The notes: generated by a model not told the origin, from the letters alone. A stretch of 64,000 nt of DNA from Mucilaginibacter pineti (GCF_900101875.1 NZ_FNAI01000002.1:744001-808000); one strand, 5' to 3'. Numbered from the stretch's first letter, positions 24,934-34,021 are shown. Translations and numbers: made by a program.

Positions 24934-25782
24934 TTATTTAACGCCCGAGGTATCGTTCATTTTACTGAGTTGCGTGGCCAGCCAGGCGTAGCCATACATG
25001 GCAACCGCCTTTAACTTGCTGTCGCGCTTTTTAAATGTCCATACATCCTTCATAAATTCCTTGTGGTTTTTACCGTTAAGGGTATCAAACGCAACCGAAA
25101 TTGTAGGTGTAAGCGAATAAGCCGTATGCCAGGTACCAAAAGGAATAAACAAGGTTTCGCCGGGGCCAACTACAAAGTTTATGGGGGTAGCATCTTTAAA
25201 TTTGGGGTGCTTTTCGTAATCGGGTTCAAAAACATTAAGTTCTGAGCGCCACGGATCATCCAGACGGGGATAAAGCAGGTCGTCCTGTCCGCGTGGGAAA
25301 ACGGTGAACCGTTTTTGGCCATAAAGCTGGGTTATCCAGGCGTTAAGGTGATAATAGTCGATATGCATATACGGGAACTTGCCGCCCGGGCCACCAATAA
25401 ACAACTCGGTGGCACCGCCCCATTTGCCAACGCTGAACATTTTATTTTTAAGCCAGTTTGGAGATGCATAGTTCAGATCCAGTGGATCTAAAAGGGGCAT
25501 CAGTTCTGGAATGGTGGCCGGAATGTCAAATATAATGGGATAAACAGCCGGCTTTTCCTCGGTGCTTGCCTCTACCATGTCCATCGCCTGCTTCATGGTA
25601 ATAGTTTGCCCCCGAACATCGGTTTCCCTCTCGGGATAATTTTCCCTGAACCAATCCGGACTGAACAAGCCATTTGCCTTCCAAACTTTAGCTGCATTGG
25701 TAAAAACCAGCGGTATTCCCGGTTTATAATGCTCTTCTATAAATTCTTCGTAGGTAATGTTATCTCTTCTTATAATGTCCAT
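24934..25782 (-). CDS. JmjC/cupin-8-like Fe(II)-2-oxoglutarate oxygenase
   Basis: This 282-residue protein resembles cupin-8/JmjC-domain hydroxylases. The iron-ligand pattern is His-x-Asp in MHIDYYHLNAW and a distal His in GTWHTAYS, with a possible 2-oxoglutarate Lys in YGQKRF. I start at the ATG at 25782 (MDIIRRDN); the longer version begins with TTG. It is located between nuoC and nuoD with 160- and 117-base gaps on the same strand. A role in modifying a protein partner is plausible but unproven. Confidence 0.85.
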   Translation of the reverse strand: MDIIRRDNITYEEFIEEHYKPGIPLVFTNAAKVWKANGLFSPDWFRENYPERETDVRGQTITMKQAMDMVEASTEEKPAVYPIIFDIPATIPELMPLLDPLDLNYASPNWLKNKMFSVGKWGGATELFIGGPGGKFPYMHIDYYHLNAWITQLYGQKRFTVFPRGQDDLLYPRLDDPWRSELNVFEPDYEKHPKFKDATPINFVVGPGETLFIPFGTWHTAYSLTPTISVAFDTLNGKNHKEFMKDVWTFKKRDSKLKAVAMYGYAWLATQLSKMNDTSGVK

Positions 25783-25942
25783 GACGAGCAAATTAGGTTC
25801 ATACAATCTTAATAAAAAGATTTAATTATTTAGCTGTTAATTGCTGAATGCCGATTGTTTATTATCGGGCCTGTTGCATGGTTTTTTACGAGAAAAATAG
25901 GATGGAAGTTGTGCCGGAGTATAGCCAAAAAGCACCAAAAAC

Positions 25943-26440
25943 CTAATCTATCTTAATGCCTTTATAATATTCGGCAGCCTGGTAATCTTTTCTTAATGGA
26001 AACCCTTCCCAGTCATCGGGCAGCAGGATGCGGCGCAAATCGGGATGGCCTTCAAAATAAATACCCAGCAGATCGTAAGTTTCGCGTTCGTGCCAGTCGG
26101 CAGTGCGATAAACGCTGGTGATACTTTTAAACTCGGGCAGGTCGGCGCTTTCGCGGTCATGAGGTTTGCTTACTTTAAGCGTAAGCTGGGTTTTGTAGGG
26201 GATAGAGGCCAGGTGATAAACCACGCCATACCTGTTATCCTCATCATTATAATGCACACCACTCAGGCTCGAAAGAAAATCGAAATATGTTTTTGGATTG
26301 TTCCTTAGTTCCAGGCATACAGCCGCAATATCATCCGGGTTGATAAGTAGGGCGGGTTGCAGCCCGCCGGTTTCTTCGCCGGTAATTACGGCCTCACCAA
26401 ATTTTTCGGTAAGTAATAATTTGATATCGTTAAACATCAT
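25943..26440 (-). CDS. nuoC: NADH-quinone oxidoreductase subunit C
   Basis: This 165-residue protein is the 30-kDa-type subunit of complex I. It has the family signature ERETYDLLGIYFEGHPDLRR and, at the C terminus, LLPDDWEGFPLRKDY. The length is usual for a separate (non-fused) NuoC. Its ATG overlaps the stop of pdxH by 4 bases (ATGA), so it is translationally coupled to pdxH, an unusual partner. nuoD lies downstream after the JmjC-like gene. Confidence 0.97.
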   Translation of the reverse strand: MMFNDIKLLLTEKFGEAVITGEETGGLQPALLINPDDIAAVCLELRNNPKTYFDFLSSLSGVHYNDEDNRYGVVYHLASIPYKTQLTLKVSKPHDRESADLPEFKSITSVYRTADWHERETYDLLGIYFEGHPDLRRILLPDDWEGFPLRKDYQAAEYYKGIKID

Positions 26441-27084
26441 GGGGCTAAACGTACTTTTTTCCAGGTTTTTTTATCGGTTTTTTTAAACAGGATGCGATCA
26501 TGCAGGCGGCTTGGTCTTCCCTGCCAAAACTCCACAAGTTGCGGATTTAAAATATAACCGCCCCAGAATGATGGTTTTGGTACATCCTTACCTTCGTATT
26601 CAGCTTCCAGTTCGTTCCATTTTTTTTCCAGCTCGTCGCGTCCTTCAATTTCCTGGCTCTGCGGCGATACCACGGCGCCAATCTGACTGCCTTTAGGGCG
26701 CGAATGAAAATATCTTTCAGAATCGTGCTTGCTCAGCTTTTCAATGGTGCCTTCAATGCGTACCTGGCGTTCCAGTTCGCCCCAAAAAAAAGTAATGGCC
26801 CCTTGTGGGTTTTTGGTTATCTCTTTGCCCTTGCGGCTTAAATAGTTGGTGTAAAATATAAACCCGCCCTGGTTAAAGCCTTTAAGCAACACAATACGTG
26901 CCGATGGCTTACCACTTGGCGATGCGGTGGCCAGCGTCATGGCGTTTGGCTCGTGCAATTTTGCGGCTAAAGCTTCGTTAAACCATTGTTCAAACTGGCT
27001 TATAGGGTCGGCTTTGGTGGTATTTTCTAATAGGGTGGCGGCAGAATAATCCTGCCTTAAATTTTGTAATTCCTGCTGATTCAT
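26437..27084 (-). CDS. pdxH: Pyridoxamine 5'-phosphate oxidase
   Basis: This 215-residue FMN enzyme converts PNP and PMP to pyridoxal 5'-phosphate. Conserved pieces include MTLATASPSGKPSARIVLLKGF, FYTNYLSRKGKE, SRPKGSQIGAVVSPQS and the C-terminal WGGYILNPQLVEFWQGRPSRLHDR. The ATG at 27084 (MNQQELQNL) is preferred; a TTG 9 bases upstream would add MHE. It is the first gene of a run with nuoC (4-base overlap) and the JmjC-like gene. Confidence 0.96.
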   Translation of the reverse strand: MNQQELQNLRQDYSAATLLENTTKADPISQFEQWFNEALAAKLHEPNAMTLATASPSGKPSARIVLLKGFNQGGFIFYTNYLSRKGKEITKNPQGAITFFWGELERQVRIEGTIEKLSKHDSERYFHSRPKGSQIGAVVSPQSQEIEGRDELEKKWNELEAEYEGKDVPKPSFWGGYILNPQLVEFWQGRPSRLHDRILFKKTDKKTWKKVRLAP

Positions 27085-27149
27085 TTCATGCAAACTTACT
27101 AATTAATTATACCGTATATAATGATACAAATCATTTTCATAAATGAACA

Positions 27150-27157
27150 TATATTTG
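27150..27157 (+). promoter_or_regulatory. Putative -7 box of the yqgE promoter
   Basis: TATATTTG fits TAnnTTTG, 33 bases before the ATG at 27191, in the spacer between divergent pdxH and yqgE. No -33 box is clear. Confidence 0.4.
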
Positions 27158-27190
27158 CTATGCTTGTTGTGCTAATTAAAATAAACCTAT

Positions 27191-27754
27191 ATGCTTAGTC
27201 CTATATCGGCTGCCGCGGGGCATTTGTTAATTTCAGAACCCTTTATGATGGATCCGAACTTTAAAAGATCGGTTATCATCCTTACAGAATATTCTGCCGA
27301 TGGGGCTATGGGGTTTATTTTAAACCATCAGGGCGAATACCTACTGGGCGATGTACTGCCGGATGTTTCCTACTCTGAAATGCCCGTTTATGAAGGCGGA
27401 CCGGTTGCCAAAAACACTTTGCATTTTATACACCGTTGTCCCGAAAAAATTGAAGGCGGCATCGAAATAGCCAATGGCGTATTTTGGGGCGGCGATTTTG
27501 AGCAGGTAAAACAATTGGTGAGCAATTACCAACTGGATGATACCGAAATAAAGTTTTTTGCCGGATACTCTGGCTGGACACCCAAACAGCTCGACGATGA
27601 AATAATTGCCGACAGCTGGATAGTGGCCGATAATTTTAAAGCCGAAACCCTTTTTACCAACGACGAACAAAACCTCTGGAAAGAGGTGGTCATCAGCCTC
27701 GGCCAGCGCTACGCGCATATTGCCAATTTCCCCGAGAACCCGGCTTTGAATTGA
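27191..27754 (+). CDS. YqgE/AlgH family protein
   Basis: This 187-residue protein matches the YqgE/AlgH family (GHLLISEPFMMDPNFKRSVIILTEY at the N terminus, FAGYSGWTPKQLDDEI in the middle). The function of the family is unclear; members are cytosolic and often conserved next to unrelated genes. The length is normal. It is divergent from pdxH and convergent with purE. Confidence 0.92.
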   Translation: MLSPISAAAGHLLISEPFMMDPNFKRSVIILTEYSADGAMGFILNHQGEYLLGDVLPDVSYSEMPVYEGGPVAKNTLHFIHRCPEKIEGGIEIANGVFWGGDFEQVKQLVSNYQLDDTEIKFFAGYSGWTPKQLDDEIIADSWIVADNFKAETLFTNDEQNLWKEVVISLGQRYAHIANFPENPALN

Positions 27755-27838
27755 GTTTGCAGTTTGTGGTGGGCAGTTTGCAGTGAAAAACCTGCACTTG
27801 ATAATCTTACTGCCAACTGGCCACAATCAACTGCAAAC
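27755..27838. repeat. Imperfect inverted repeat between yqgE and purE
   Basis: GTTTGCAGTT at 27755 is matched by AACTGCAAAC ending at 27838, with further paired segments (GTGG/CCAC, CAGTT/AACTG) between. It occupies the spacer between two convergent genes and may act as a terminator, although it lacks a T tract. Confidence 0.55.
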
Positions 27839-27844
27839 CGGAAC

Positions 27845-28345
27845 TTACGATTCCATTTCAGCAGCTGATGATTCAACAGCTACTTTCAATCTTTCTTTAA
27901 AGTCGATAAGGTTTTGAACCAGGTACTCATCGGCGGTAGATAGGATTTGCGCCGCAAGTATCCCTGCATTTTTAGCGGCGTTTAATGCCACTGTGGCAAC
28001 CGGTATACCGTTTGGCATTTGTAATATCGATAGGATAGAATCCCAGCCATCAATAGAGTTACTTGATTTTACGGGTACGCCAATAACTGGCAAGTGTGTT
28101 AATGAAGCCACCATGCCTGGTAAATGCGCGGCGCCGCCGGCGCCGGCAATAATAACCTTTATGCCACGATCGGCAGCGGCACGGGCATAGCTGAACATCC
28201 TGTCGGGTGTGCGATGCGCAGAAACTACCGTGATCTCAAAATCAACACCTAATTCTTTTAAAACATCGGCTGCATCCTGCATAACATGCAAATCAGATTT
28301 ACTGCCCATGATGATGGCTACTTTTGGTTGGTTATTGGGGTTCAT
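27845..28345 (-). CDS. purE: 5-(carboxyamino)imidazole ribonucleotide mutase
   Basis: This 166-residue enzyme rearranges N5-CAIR to CAIR in de novo purine synthesis. Class I PurE motifs are present: IIMGSKSDLHVM, SAHRTPDRM with the catalytic His, and GAGGAAHLPGMVAS. The start codon overlaps the stop of the upstream membrane-protein gene by 4 bases, and purK lies one gene further upstream, so all three are likely co-transcribed. The C terminus is slightly longer than usual (ESSAAEMES). Confidence 0.96.
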   Translation of the reverse strand: MNPNNQPKVAIIMGSKSDLHVMQDAADVLKELGVDFEITVVSAHRTPDRMFSYARAAADRGIKVIIAGAGGAAHLPGMVASLTHLPVIGVPVKSSNSIDGWDSILSILQMPNGIPVATVALNAAKNAGILAAQILSTADEYLVQNLIDFKERLKVAVESSAAEMES

Positions 28346-28917
28346 AGTTGTTTTTTAAATTCGTTTAACAATTGTTGTTTTTGCGAAAAATCACAAATAG
28401 ACATGGTTTTTACTAACTCAATAAACTTTTGCTCGTCAAAGTTTTTAAGGTTCGCCAAGGGGATATTGTAATCTCCGAGTCCTAATTTTTTACTTAGTTT
28501 ATTTGATCTGTCCCCCAAGTTATTAATAGCTTCTCTGTCAAGATTTAAACAAATAAATTTCTGTTTAGAGGTTGGTATACCTTGGGGGCTTCTGTTTTGG
28601 TAAGCGATCAAAAAAGCATCTTTTATTGACTCCCATGTCACAAAGCCTTTGTTTTTCTTGTCATTAAAGATGCCATAGGTTTGCCTATTAAATATCCCTT
28701 GTTCATTTAATATCATTTCGGCTCTTCTATCCAATAAATTAAATACGCCCATCAACATTGCCAATCCAAAAAAGCATATGGAAAACCAACTAAACCAAAC
28801 AGACATTACATGATTTTTTTTCAGAAGATCAATTATGCTGAGCACTACAAATGGCGAAGATAATAGTAATAATCTTATGGCTTTCCACCAGGATTTATAA
28901 ATCTTTATTTCAGGCAT
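28342..28917 (-). CDS. STM3941-like membrane protein inserted between purK and purE
   Basis: This 191-residue protein has two membrane helices (about residues 14-32 and 40-60) and a cytosolic domain ending in LLNEFKKQL. The pattern resembles the STM3941 family of unknown function. It starts 30 bases after purK and overlaps purE by 4 bases, so its expression is tied to the purine genes, although no purine-related motif is visible. AT content is higher than in the neighbours, which fits later insertion. Confidence 0.8.
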   Translation of the reverse strand: MPEIKIYKSWWKAIRLLLLSSPFVVLSIIDLLKKNHVMSVWFSWFSICFFGLAMLMGVFNLLDRRAEMILNEQGIFNRQTYGIFNDKKNKGFVTWESIKDAFLIAYQNRSPQGIPTSKQKFICLNLDREAINNLGDRSNKLSKKLGLGDYNIPLANLKNFDEQKFIELVKTMSICDFSQKQQLLNEFKKQL

Positions 28918-28947
28918 AAAACCATCATCTATGAACCATGAACTTCC

Positions 28948-30087
28948 CTAACTCACTACCTTCAGCGTTTTTTGCACAAACCTTGCCTTTTCTATTGCTT
29001 TTTCTCTGTCGGCATCCACAATAGTTACGTGTCCCATTTTGCGGAACGGTTTTGTTAAAGCCTTGCCATACAGATGAACGTAAACACCGGGTACTTTCAG
29101 CACTTTCTCTATGCCTTTATAAATAGCCGGGCCTTCGTAACCTGCTTCGCCTAAAACGTTTACCATAATGGCATTGTTAAGACAGGCGGTATCGCCCAAA
29201 GGTTGATTAAATATGGCCCTTAAATGCTGCTCAAACTGCGATACCACATTACCCTCAATAGTTTGGTGGCCGCTATTGTGCGGGCGCGGGGCAAGCTCGT
29301 TAACCAATATCTTTCCGTGTTTGTCCAAAAACATTTCTACAGCCAGTATGCCTACAATTTTAAGGCTTTCGGCTATCTTTTTGGCTATTTGCTCGGCTTG
29401 TTCGTGTATTTCAAATGGGAGGGTAGATGGCGAGATCAAAAACTCCACCAAATTAGCCTGCGGATTAAATTCCATTTCTACCATCGGGAAGGTAGTAACT
29501 TCGCCGTTTTCGTTGCGGGCAACAATAACGCCCAATTCCTTTTCAAAATCTATCCATTGTTCAATGAGGCTGGGCTCTTTAAAGGCACCTTTCAGATAGC
29601 TTTCATCAATAACCTTGTAAACGCCTTTGCCATCGTAACCATCCCTGCGTAGTTTTTGTATGTAGGGGAAGGGGATATAACTTTGTTGTAGTTGCTGCGG
29701 CGATGAAATGATCTGAAAATCGGCAGTTGGGATATCGTTTTCTTTAAAGAATTGCTTTTGCAAACCCTTATCCTGTATGAGCCTTATAATGCGCGATTGG
29801 GGGTAAACCAGCACGCCTTCTTTTTCAAGTTGTTCAAGGGCATCAACGTTTACCTTCTCAATTTCGATGGTAAGGAGGTCTACATTTTTACCGAAGTTGT
29901 AAACAGTTTCATAATCGCCCAGTGAGCCTACAGTAAACTCATCGCAGAGTTTGCGGCATGGTGCCTCACGATCCGGGTCAAGAACTTTAACCGTAACATT
30001 GTAATTTATAGCTTGTTGTATCAGCATGCGACCTAACTGACCGCCGCCAAGGATACCCAATTTCAAATCTCCGTAAAATGCTTTCAT
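28948..30087 (-). CDS. purK: 5-(carboxyamino)imidazole ribonucleotide synthase
   Basis: This 379-residue ATP-grasp enzyme converts AIR, bicarbonate and ATP to N5-CAIR, the substrate of PurE. Visible motifs are the N-terminal LGILGGGQLGRML, the ATP-grasp lid YDGKGVY and the metal-binding NELAPRPHNSGHQTIE. The length is normal. It heads the purK / membrane protein / purE run, with an unrelated membrane protein gene 63 bases upstream. Confidence 0.97.
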   Translation of the reverse strand: MKAFYGDLKLGILGGGQLGRMLIQQAINYNVTVKVLDPDREAPCRKLCDEFTVGSLGDYETVYNFGKNVDLLTIEIEKVNVDALEQLEKEGVLVYPQSRIIRLIQDKGLQKQFFKENDIPTADFQIISSPQQLQQSYIPFPYIQKLRRDGYDGKGVYKVIDESYLKGAFKEPSLIEQWIDFEKELGVIVARNENGEVTTFPMVEMEFNPQANLVEFLISPSTLPFEIHEQAEQIAKKIAESLKIVGILAVEMFLDKHGKILVNELAPRPHNSGHQTIEGNVVSQFEQHLRAIFNQPLGDTACLNNAIMVNVLGEAGYEGPAIYKGIEKVLKVPGVYVHLYGKALTKPFRKMGHVTIVDADREKAIEKARFVQKTLKVVS

Positions 30088-30150
30088 GTTGATGTTGCAA
30101 GTTTACCTGAAATCTTTGAAAAAGCCATGAACTGCTTGCACAATGACCAA

Positions 30151-30534
30151 CTATGAGCGCTTTTTTACCAGCAAATAATAAAACACCGAGTGTACGATGA
30201 TAAATATTGCCCCAGTAAGCAGGTAAACAACTTTTTCTACAGGTTGCAGTGGCATATTAAAAGACGTTACCATGAACGCTATCGACCCGGCAAAATACAG
30301 CGGAACCCTGATCACCAGGTTATTCCAATACAATGGGTTTGCCAGAAACAATACAGGCAGTGTCATTACAAATATGATGATGTTTAAAAATGCTATCCCC
30401 TCAAAAATTTTAGGCAGCGCGGTATTGTAATCCAGTCCTTTTTGAGTAACTGCATAATAGACACTGTTTGCAGCTATAGATAGTATAAGCGAGAACAGGA
30501 ATGTTTTAAAAAGCTGTTTGGCGAGCGATTTCAT
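30151..30534 (-). CDS. Four-helix membrane protein, unknown function
   Basis: I do not recognise this 127-residue protein. It shows four predicted membrane helices (about residues 10-28, 44-66, 74-91 and 99-120) and almost no soluble part. It has a basic N terminus (MKSLAKQLFK) and basic tail (VKKRS), and no catalytic motif. It lies 63 bases upstream of purK on the same strand and could share its transcript. Confidence 0.7.
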   Translation of the reverse strand: MKSLAKQLFKTFLFSLILSIAANSVYYAVTQKGLDYNTALPKIFEGIAFLNIIIFVMTLPVLFLANPLYWNNLVIRVPLYFAGSIAFMVTSFNMPLQPVEKVVYLLTGAIFIIVHSVFYYLLVKKRS

Positions 30535-30661
30535 TGTGTGATTTTTAATGTAAATGTGAACATGTTTACCGTATGTTGGTTAATAATGCAAATAAATAAA
30601 TCAAATAGCGTAAAGCTTTAATATTAGTGTCACAATTGCAGCCATAAATGCTCTTCAGCAA

Positions 30662-30689
30662 TTGGTGCGCTATAAAAACTTTACCTTTG
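30662..30689 (+). promoter_or_regulatory. Putative promoter of the isocitrate dehydrogenase gene
   Basis: TTG (30662-30664), 17 bases, TACCTTTG (30682-30689) fits the Bacteroidota -33/-7 pattern. The ATG is 29 bases after the -7 box. Confidence 0.6.
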
Positions 30690-30717
30690 CGCCGTTTTTT
30701 ACATAATAATACACTAC

Positions 30718-32172
30718 ATGAAAACCAAAATAGCAGTTGCCAATGGCGATGGTATCGGCCCAGAAATAATGGCGGCGGTACTCCGTATTTTTGAAGCTAA
30801 TGATGTACAGCTTGAATATGAATTTGTAGAAATGGGTAAATCGTATTTTGATGCGGGCCACTCTACCGGCATGACAGCGCAGGCTAAAGAAACCATCGAA
30901 ACATTAGGCCTTCTGTTTAAAGGCCCTATGGAAACCCCAAAAGGCAAGGGTGTTAAAAGTATAAACGTTACCGCCCGCAAGGTGTGGAACACGTACGCCA
31001 ACCAGCGCGATTTTCGTACCTTGAATGGTGTTGAAACTGTTTTTTCAAAGGCAGGCATCCCTATTAACCTTACTATTATCCGCGAAAACATTGAAGATAC
31101 CTACGGCGGCATCGAGCATTTGCTTACTTATGATGTAGCGGTCGGCAGGCGTATTATCACCCGCCCGGGATCTGAACAGGTAATTCGTTATGCGTTTGAA
31201 ATGGCTCGTAGGAAAGGTTTGAAAAAACTGGCCTGCGGTCATAAAGCCAACATCATGAAGCTTACCGATGGTTTGTTTTTAGAGGTTTTTCAGGAAGTAG
31301 CCAAAGAATACCCGGATATTGAAGCATCGGATATTATTGTTGATGACCTGTGTATGAAGCTGGTAACCCGTCCGCAAACTTTTGAGGCTATTGTGTTAAC
31401 CAATCTGCAGGGCGATATCGTATCTGACCTGTGCGCAGGCTTAGTAGGCGGACTTGGCTTTGCACCATCGGCCAATATTGGCGATAATATTTCCATTTTT
31501 GAGGCTGTACACGGTACCGCCCCGGATATTGCGGGCAAAGGTATTGCCAATCCTACAGCATTATTGCTTTCGGGTATCTCCATGCTGCGTTTCCTCGGTT
31601 TCTCTAAAAATGCAGCTGATATTGAGAACGCGTTGCTGTATACCTTAGAGCAAGGCGTACACACCGGTGATTTCGGTGATAAAGCTATTCCATCATCAAA
31701 TACAAATGCCTTTACTGATGCTATTATTGCCAATTTGGGCAGGGTTCCCGTTGGTGGAAGCGTATACGCAAACCCCGATTTTGAGGCGCAGGCCATTCGT
31801 ATTCAGCCTTCAAAAAACAAGCTTACCGTTACCAAAAACATCAAGGAAGAAATGATTGGTGTGGATATTTTTGTGGAATCAAACGTACAGCCGAATGAGT
31901 TGGCTGCTATCGCAAAAAATAGTCTGACCGATAATTTCGACCTGGTAATGATCTCTAACCGTGGTACGCAGGTTTGGCCTACCGGCTCCATTTACACCGA
32001 ACTGGTGAACGAATACCGTGTACGTTTTGAAAAGAAAGCAGGCAGGGACATCAGCCAAAAAGAACTCCTGCACATTGCAGCCGATTTTTCCGAACGTGTA
32101 AAAGTTTGCTCTGTTGAGTTCCTGATGAACTTCGACGGAAAAATAGGATATACTTTGGCGCAGGGGCAATAA
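30718..32172 (+). CDS. icd: Isocitrate dehydrogenase (NADP-type, long form)
   Basis: This 484-residue protein belongs to the isocitrate/isopropylmalate dehydrogenase family, which oxidatively decarboxylates isocitrate in the citric acid cycle. The NGDGIGPEI start, the substrate loop TIIRENIEDTYGGIEH and the metal/substrate block FEAVHGTAPDIAGKGIANPTA are present. The about 130-residue C-terminal extension after the core is typical of the long Thermus/Rickettsia-type enzymes. Cofactor preference is inferred from family, not read from a motif. Confidence 0.92.
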   Translation: MKTKIAVANGDGIGPEIMAAVLRIFEANDVQLEYEFVEMGKSYFDAGHSTGMTAQAKETIETLGLLFKGPMETPKGKGVKSINVTARKVWNTYANQRDFRTLNGVETVFSKAGIPINLTIIRENIEDTYGGIEHLLTYDVAVGRRIITRPGSEQVIRYAFEMARRKGLKKLACGHKANIMKLTDGLFLEVFQEVAKEYPDIEASDIIVDDLCMKLVTRPQTFEAIVLTNLQGDIVSDLCAGLVGGLGFAPSANIGDNISIFEAVHGTAPDIAGKGIANPTALLLSGISMLRFLGFSKNAADIENALLYTLEQGVHTGDFGDKAIPSSNTNAFTDAIIANLGRVPVGGSVYANPDFEAQAIRIQPSKNKLTVTKNIKEEMIGVDIFVESNVQPNELAAIAKNSLTDNFDLVMISNRGTQVWPTGSIYTELVNEYRVRFEKKAGRDISQKELLHIAADFSERVKVCSVEFLMNFDGKIGYTLAQGQ

Positions 32173-32183
32173 GCCTAACCCAA

Positions 32184-32252
32184 CCCTCTCCAAAGGAGAG
32201 GGCTTTAAACAAGAAAGGTTGCCTTTATGGGCAGCCTTTCTTGTTTAAAGCC
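32184..32252. terminator. Double hairpin terminator after icd
   Basis: A small hairpin CCCTCTCC-AAA-GGAGAGGG (32184-32202) touches a long 23-base stem (32201-32223 with 32230-32252, one mismatch, loop TTTATG). The T9-poor sequence may act bidirectionally with the SDR gene on the other strand. Confidence 0.7.
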
Positions 32253-32333
32253 TGTCATTCTGAACGATAGTGAAGAATCTATTATACGTAATGTAAGTCC
32301 ACGAATAGATTCTTCGCTACGCTCAGAATGACA
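32253..32333. repeat. Dispersed TGTCA palindromic repeat
   Basis: Ends are TGTCATTCTGA and its complement TCAGAATGACA, with an inner AAGAATCTAT/ATAGATTCTT pair. Same family as the copies at 35072, 43250 and 48191. It directly abuts the icd terminator. Confidence 0.8.
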
Positions 32334-32345
32334 AAGGGTAACCTT

Positions 32346-33179
32346 TTATCTCGCCATTAACTTTTCACTTATAGCCCAAAGCCTGTCACGGCAATCGGCG
32401 TTTTGGGCTGTTGATGATGTTTTGGCTACCTTTTTCTTTTTAAAATAACTCCCATTATGCTTTTCAAGTCGTGCTGCGGTGGCCAGGAATATGGAGGTTT
32501 CGGCACCTTGCTCGGCGGTTATCATGAATGGTTGGGCCAGCCACATTATTATTTTTTCGATGCCTTTTAAACCCGTGCTAAAGCTGGTAGCAACCAAGCC
32601 GGGGTGTAATGAAAAGGCCAGTATCCCTTTATCACCATATTTTTGAGCAAGCGACTGGGCAAAATAAATGTTGAATAATTTATTCATGCCGTAAGCCTTA
32701 AACGGACTGTAGCCTTGTTCAAATTGCAAGTCATCAAATTTAGGTTTGCCCATCCGGTGCGCTTCGGAGCTTACGTTGATGATGCGCGCCTGCCCTTTAA
32801 GCAGGAGTGGCATAAGGCTTTCCGTAAGCAAAAAATGACCGAGGTGATTTGTGGTAAACGTCATTTCCAAACCGTTTTGCGTAGTTTGCCTTTCGGCGAA
32901 GATTCCCCCGGCGTTATTGATAAGTACCGTTATAGAAAAAAGCTTTGAGTTAAGTTCGGCAGCGGCATCACGCACGCTTTGCAGGTTGGTAAGGTCGCAT
33001 TTTACAATAAAAATTTCCTTATTGCCGGTTGTGGTAATGATGTGCTCTTTAAGCCGGTCGCCTTTAATGGTATTGCGCACCAATAAATAAAGCGCGTGCC
33101 CTTGTTTGGCTAATGCTAAAGCGGTTTCCTGTCCGATGCCTGATGTAGCACCTGTAATAATAGTGGTTTTTACTGCCAT
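32346..33179 (-). CDS. Short-chain dehydrogenase/reductase
   Basis: This 277-residue SDR has the cofactor motif TGATSGIGQETA, the NNAG motif (LINNAGGIF) and a catalytic Ser (INVSSEAHR) with Tyr-x3-Lys (YGMNK). The sequence resembles retinol-dehydrogenase-like SDRs. The C-terminal extension (KKKKVAKTSSTAQNADC...) is basic. The substrate is unknown. It is monocistronic on the minus strand. Confidence 0.9.
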   Translation of the reverse strand: MAVKTTIITGATSGIGQETALALAKQGHALYLLVRNTIKGDRLKEHIITTTGNKEIFIVKCDLTNLQSVRDAAAELNSKLFSITVLINNAGGIFAERQTTQNGLEMTFTTNHLGHFLLTESLMPLLLKGQARIINVSSEAHRMGKPKFDDLQFEQGYSPFKAYGMNKLFNIYFAQSLAQKYGDKGILAFSLHPGLVATSFSTGLKGIEKIIMWLAQPFMITAEQGAETSIFLATAARLEKHNGSYFKKKKVAKTSSTAQNADCRDRLWAISEKLMAR

Positions 33180-33277
33180 AGCCGCCGTTTTCCTTTGAAT
33201 GTAGGATTTGTGCGCCTAAGATAGGATTGTTTTATTAAACTTTGGGTTTAGCAGTTGAGGAGTAGTAAAGTGAGCTA

Positions 33278-33979
33278 TTACTGCTTTGCCGGTTGATTAT
33301 GAGCGTGTTGTACAGCATTAAAATAATCTATCAGCTTACCTATACTGCGTAAATTATATTTGTGCTCTTTTATTTTATCCACTACATCGGGTTCATCGCC
33401 CATTATCTCCACCATAATATCTTCAAAATTCTCATCGGTAATACGCTTCAGGTCTACGGCGTTTTCGCCGTAGTAAAACGTTGTTTTTGAGCTGCCGCCA
33501 CCGCCGCCATTCCCGCCGCCTAATGAAATACCTAAGCCGCCGCCAAGTCCGCCGCCGTAGCCGCCGCTGCCATAACCGGCAGATACCCCGGGTGAAAAGC
33601 GCACACCCTTACCGCCGCCGCCCTTACCGCCTTTAGCCATATAAAGCTTTAAAGGCGCATCCAAAACCACGTTAACAAAGTCGGTTTCTTCTTTGGTCCA
33701 TGTTTCGTTACGGGGTGGGTGGGCTACTACAAAGCTGTCTTTACCGGCCACAAATGAGGTGATGTCGCTGGCGCTTAATTTATACGGATTTGCTTTTTCG
33801 TCCTCTTTAAATTCAATAAAACCTTCATCTTTAATAGGGCCTTTGCCGCCCGGATAAACATTTATAAAACCGGTTGTGCGGTTACCTTTTACATCGGTAA
33901 AATTACCCGGTTGCCATTTTTGCGATTTTGCTGATACAAAACTCAGCATAAAAAATAAAATGATTAAAATTGAGCGCAT
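33278..33979 (-). CDS. Exported glycine-rich protein of unknown function
   Basis: I do not recognise this 233-residue protein. A signal peptide (MRSILIILFFMLSFVSAKS) is followed by a region that resembles a small beta domain (about residues 20-115), a very glycine-rich segment (about 118-160, GGKGGGGKGVRF ... GGGNGGGGGSSK) and a charged helical C terminus (about 172-233). Length and composition suggest a structural or surface protein. It is divergent from the threonine aldolase gene. Confidence 0.7.
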   Translation of the reverse strand: MRSILIILFFMLSFVSAKSQKWQPGNFTDVKGNRTTGFINVYPGGKGPIKDEGFIEFKEDEKANPYKLSASDITSFVAGKDSFVVAHPPRNETWTKEETDFVNVVLDAPLKLYMAKGGKGGGGKGVRFSPGVSAGYGSGGYGGGLGGGLGISLGGGNGGGGGSSKTTFYYGENAVDLKRITDENFEDIMVEIMGDEPDVVDKIKEHKYNLRSIGKLIDYFNAVQHAHNQPAKQ

Positions 33980-34021
33980 AAGTGATTAAAATACAAAGAA
34001 CGTAATTTTTATAAATTTAAT

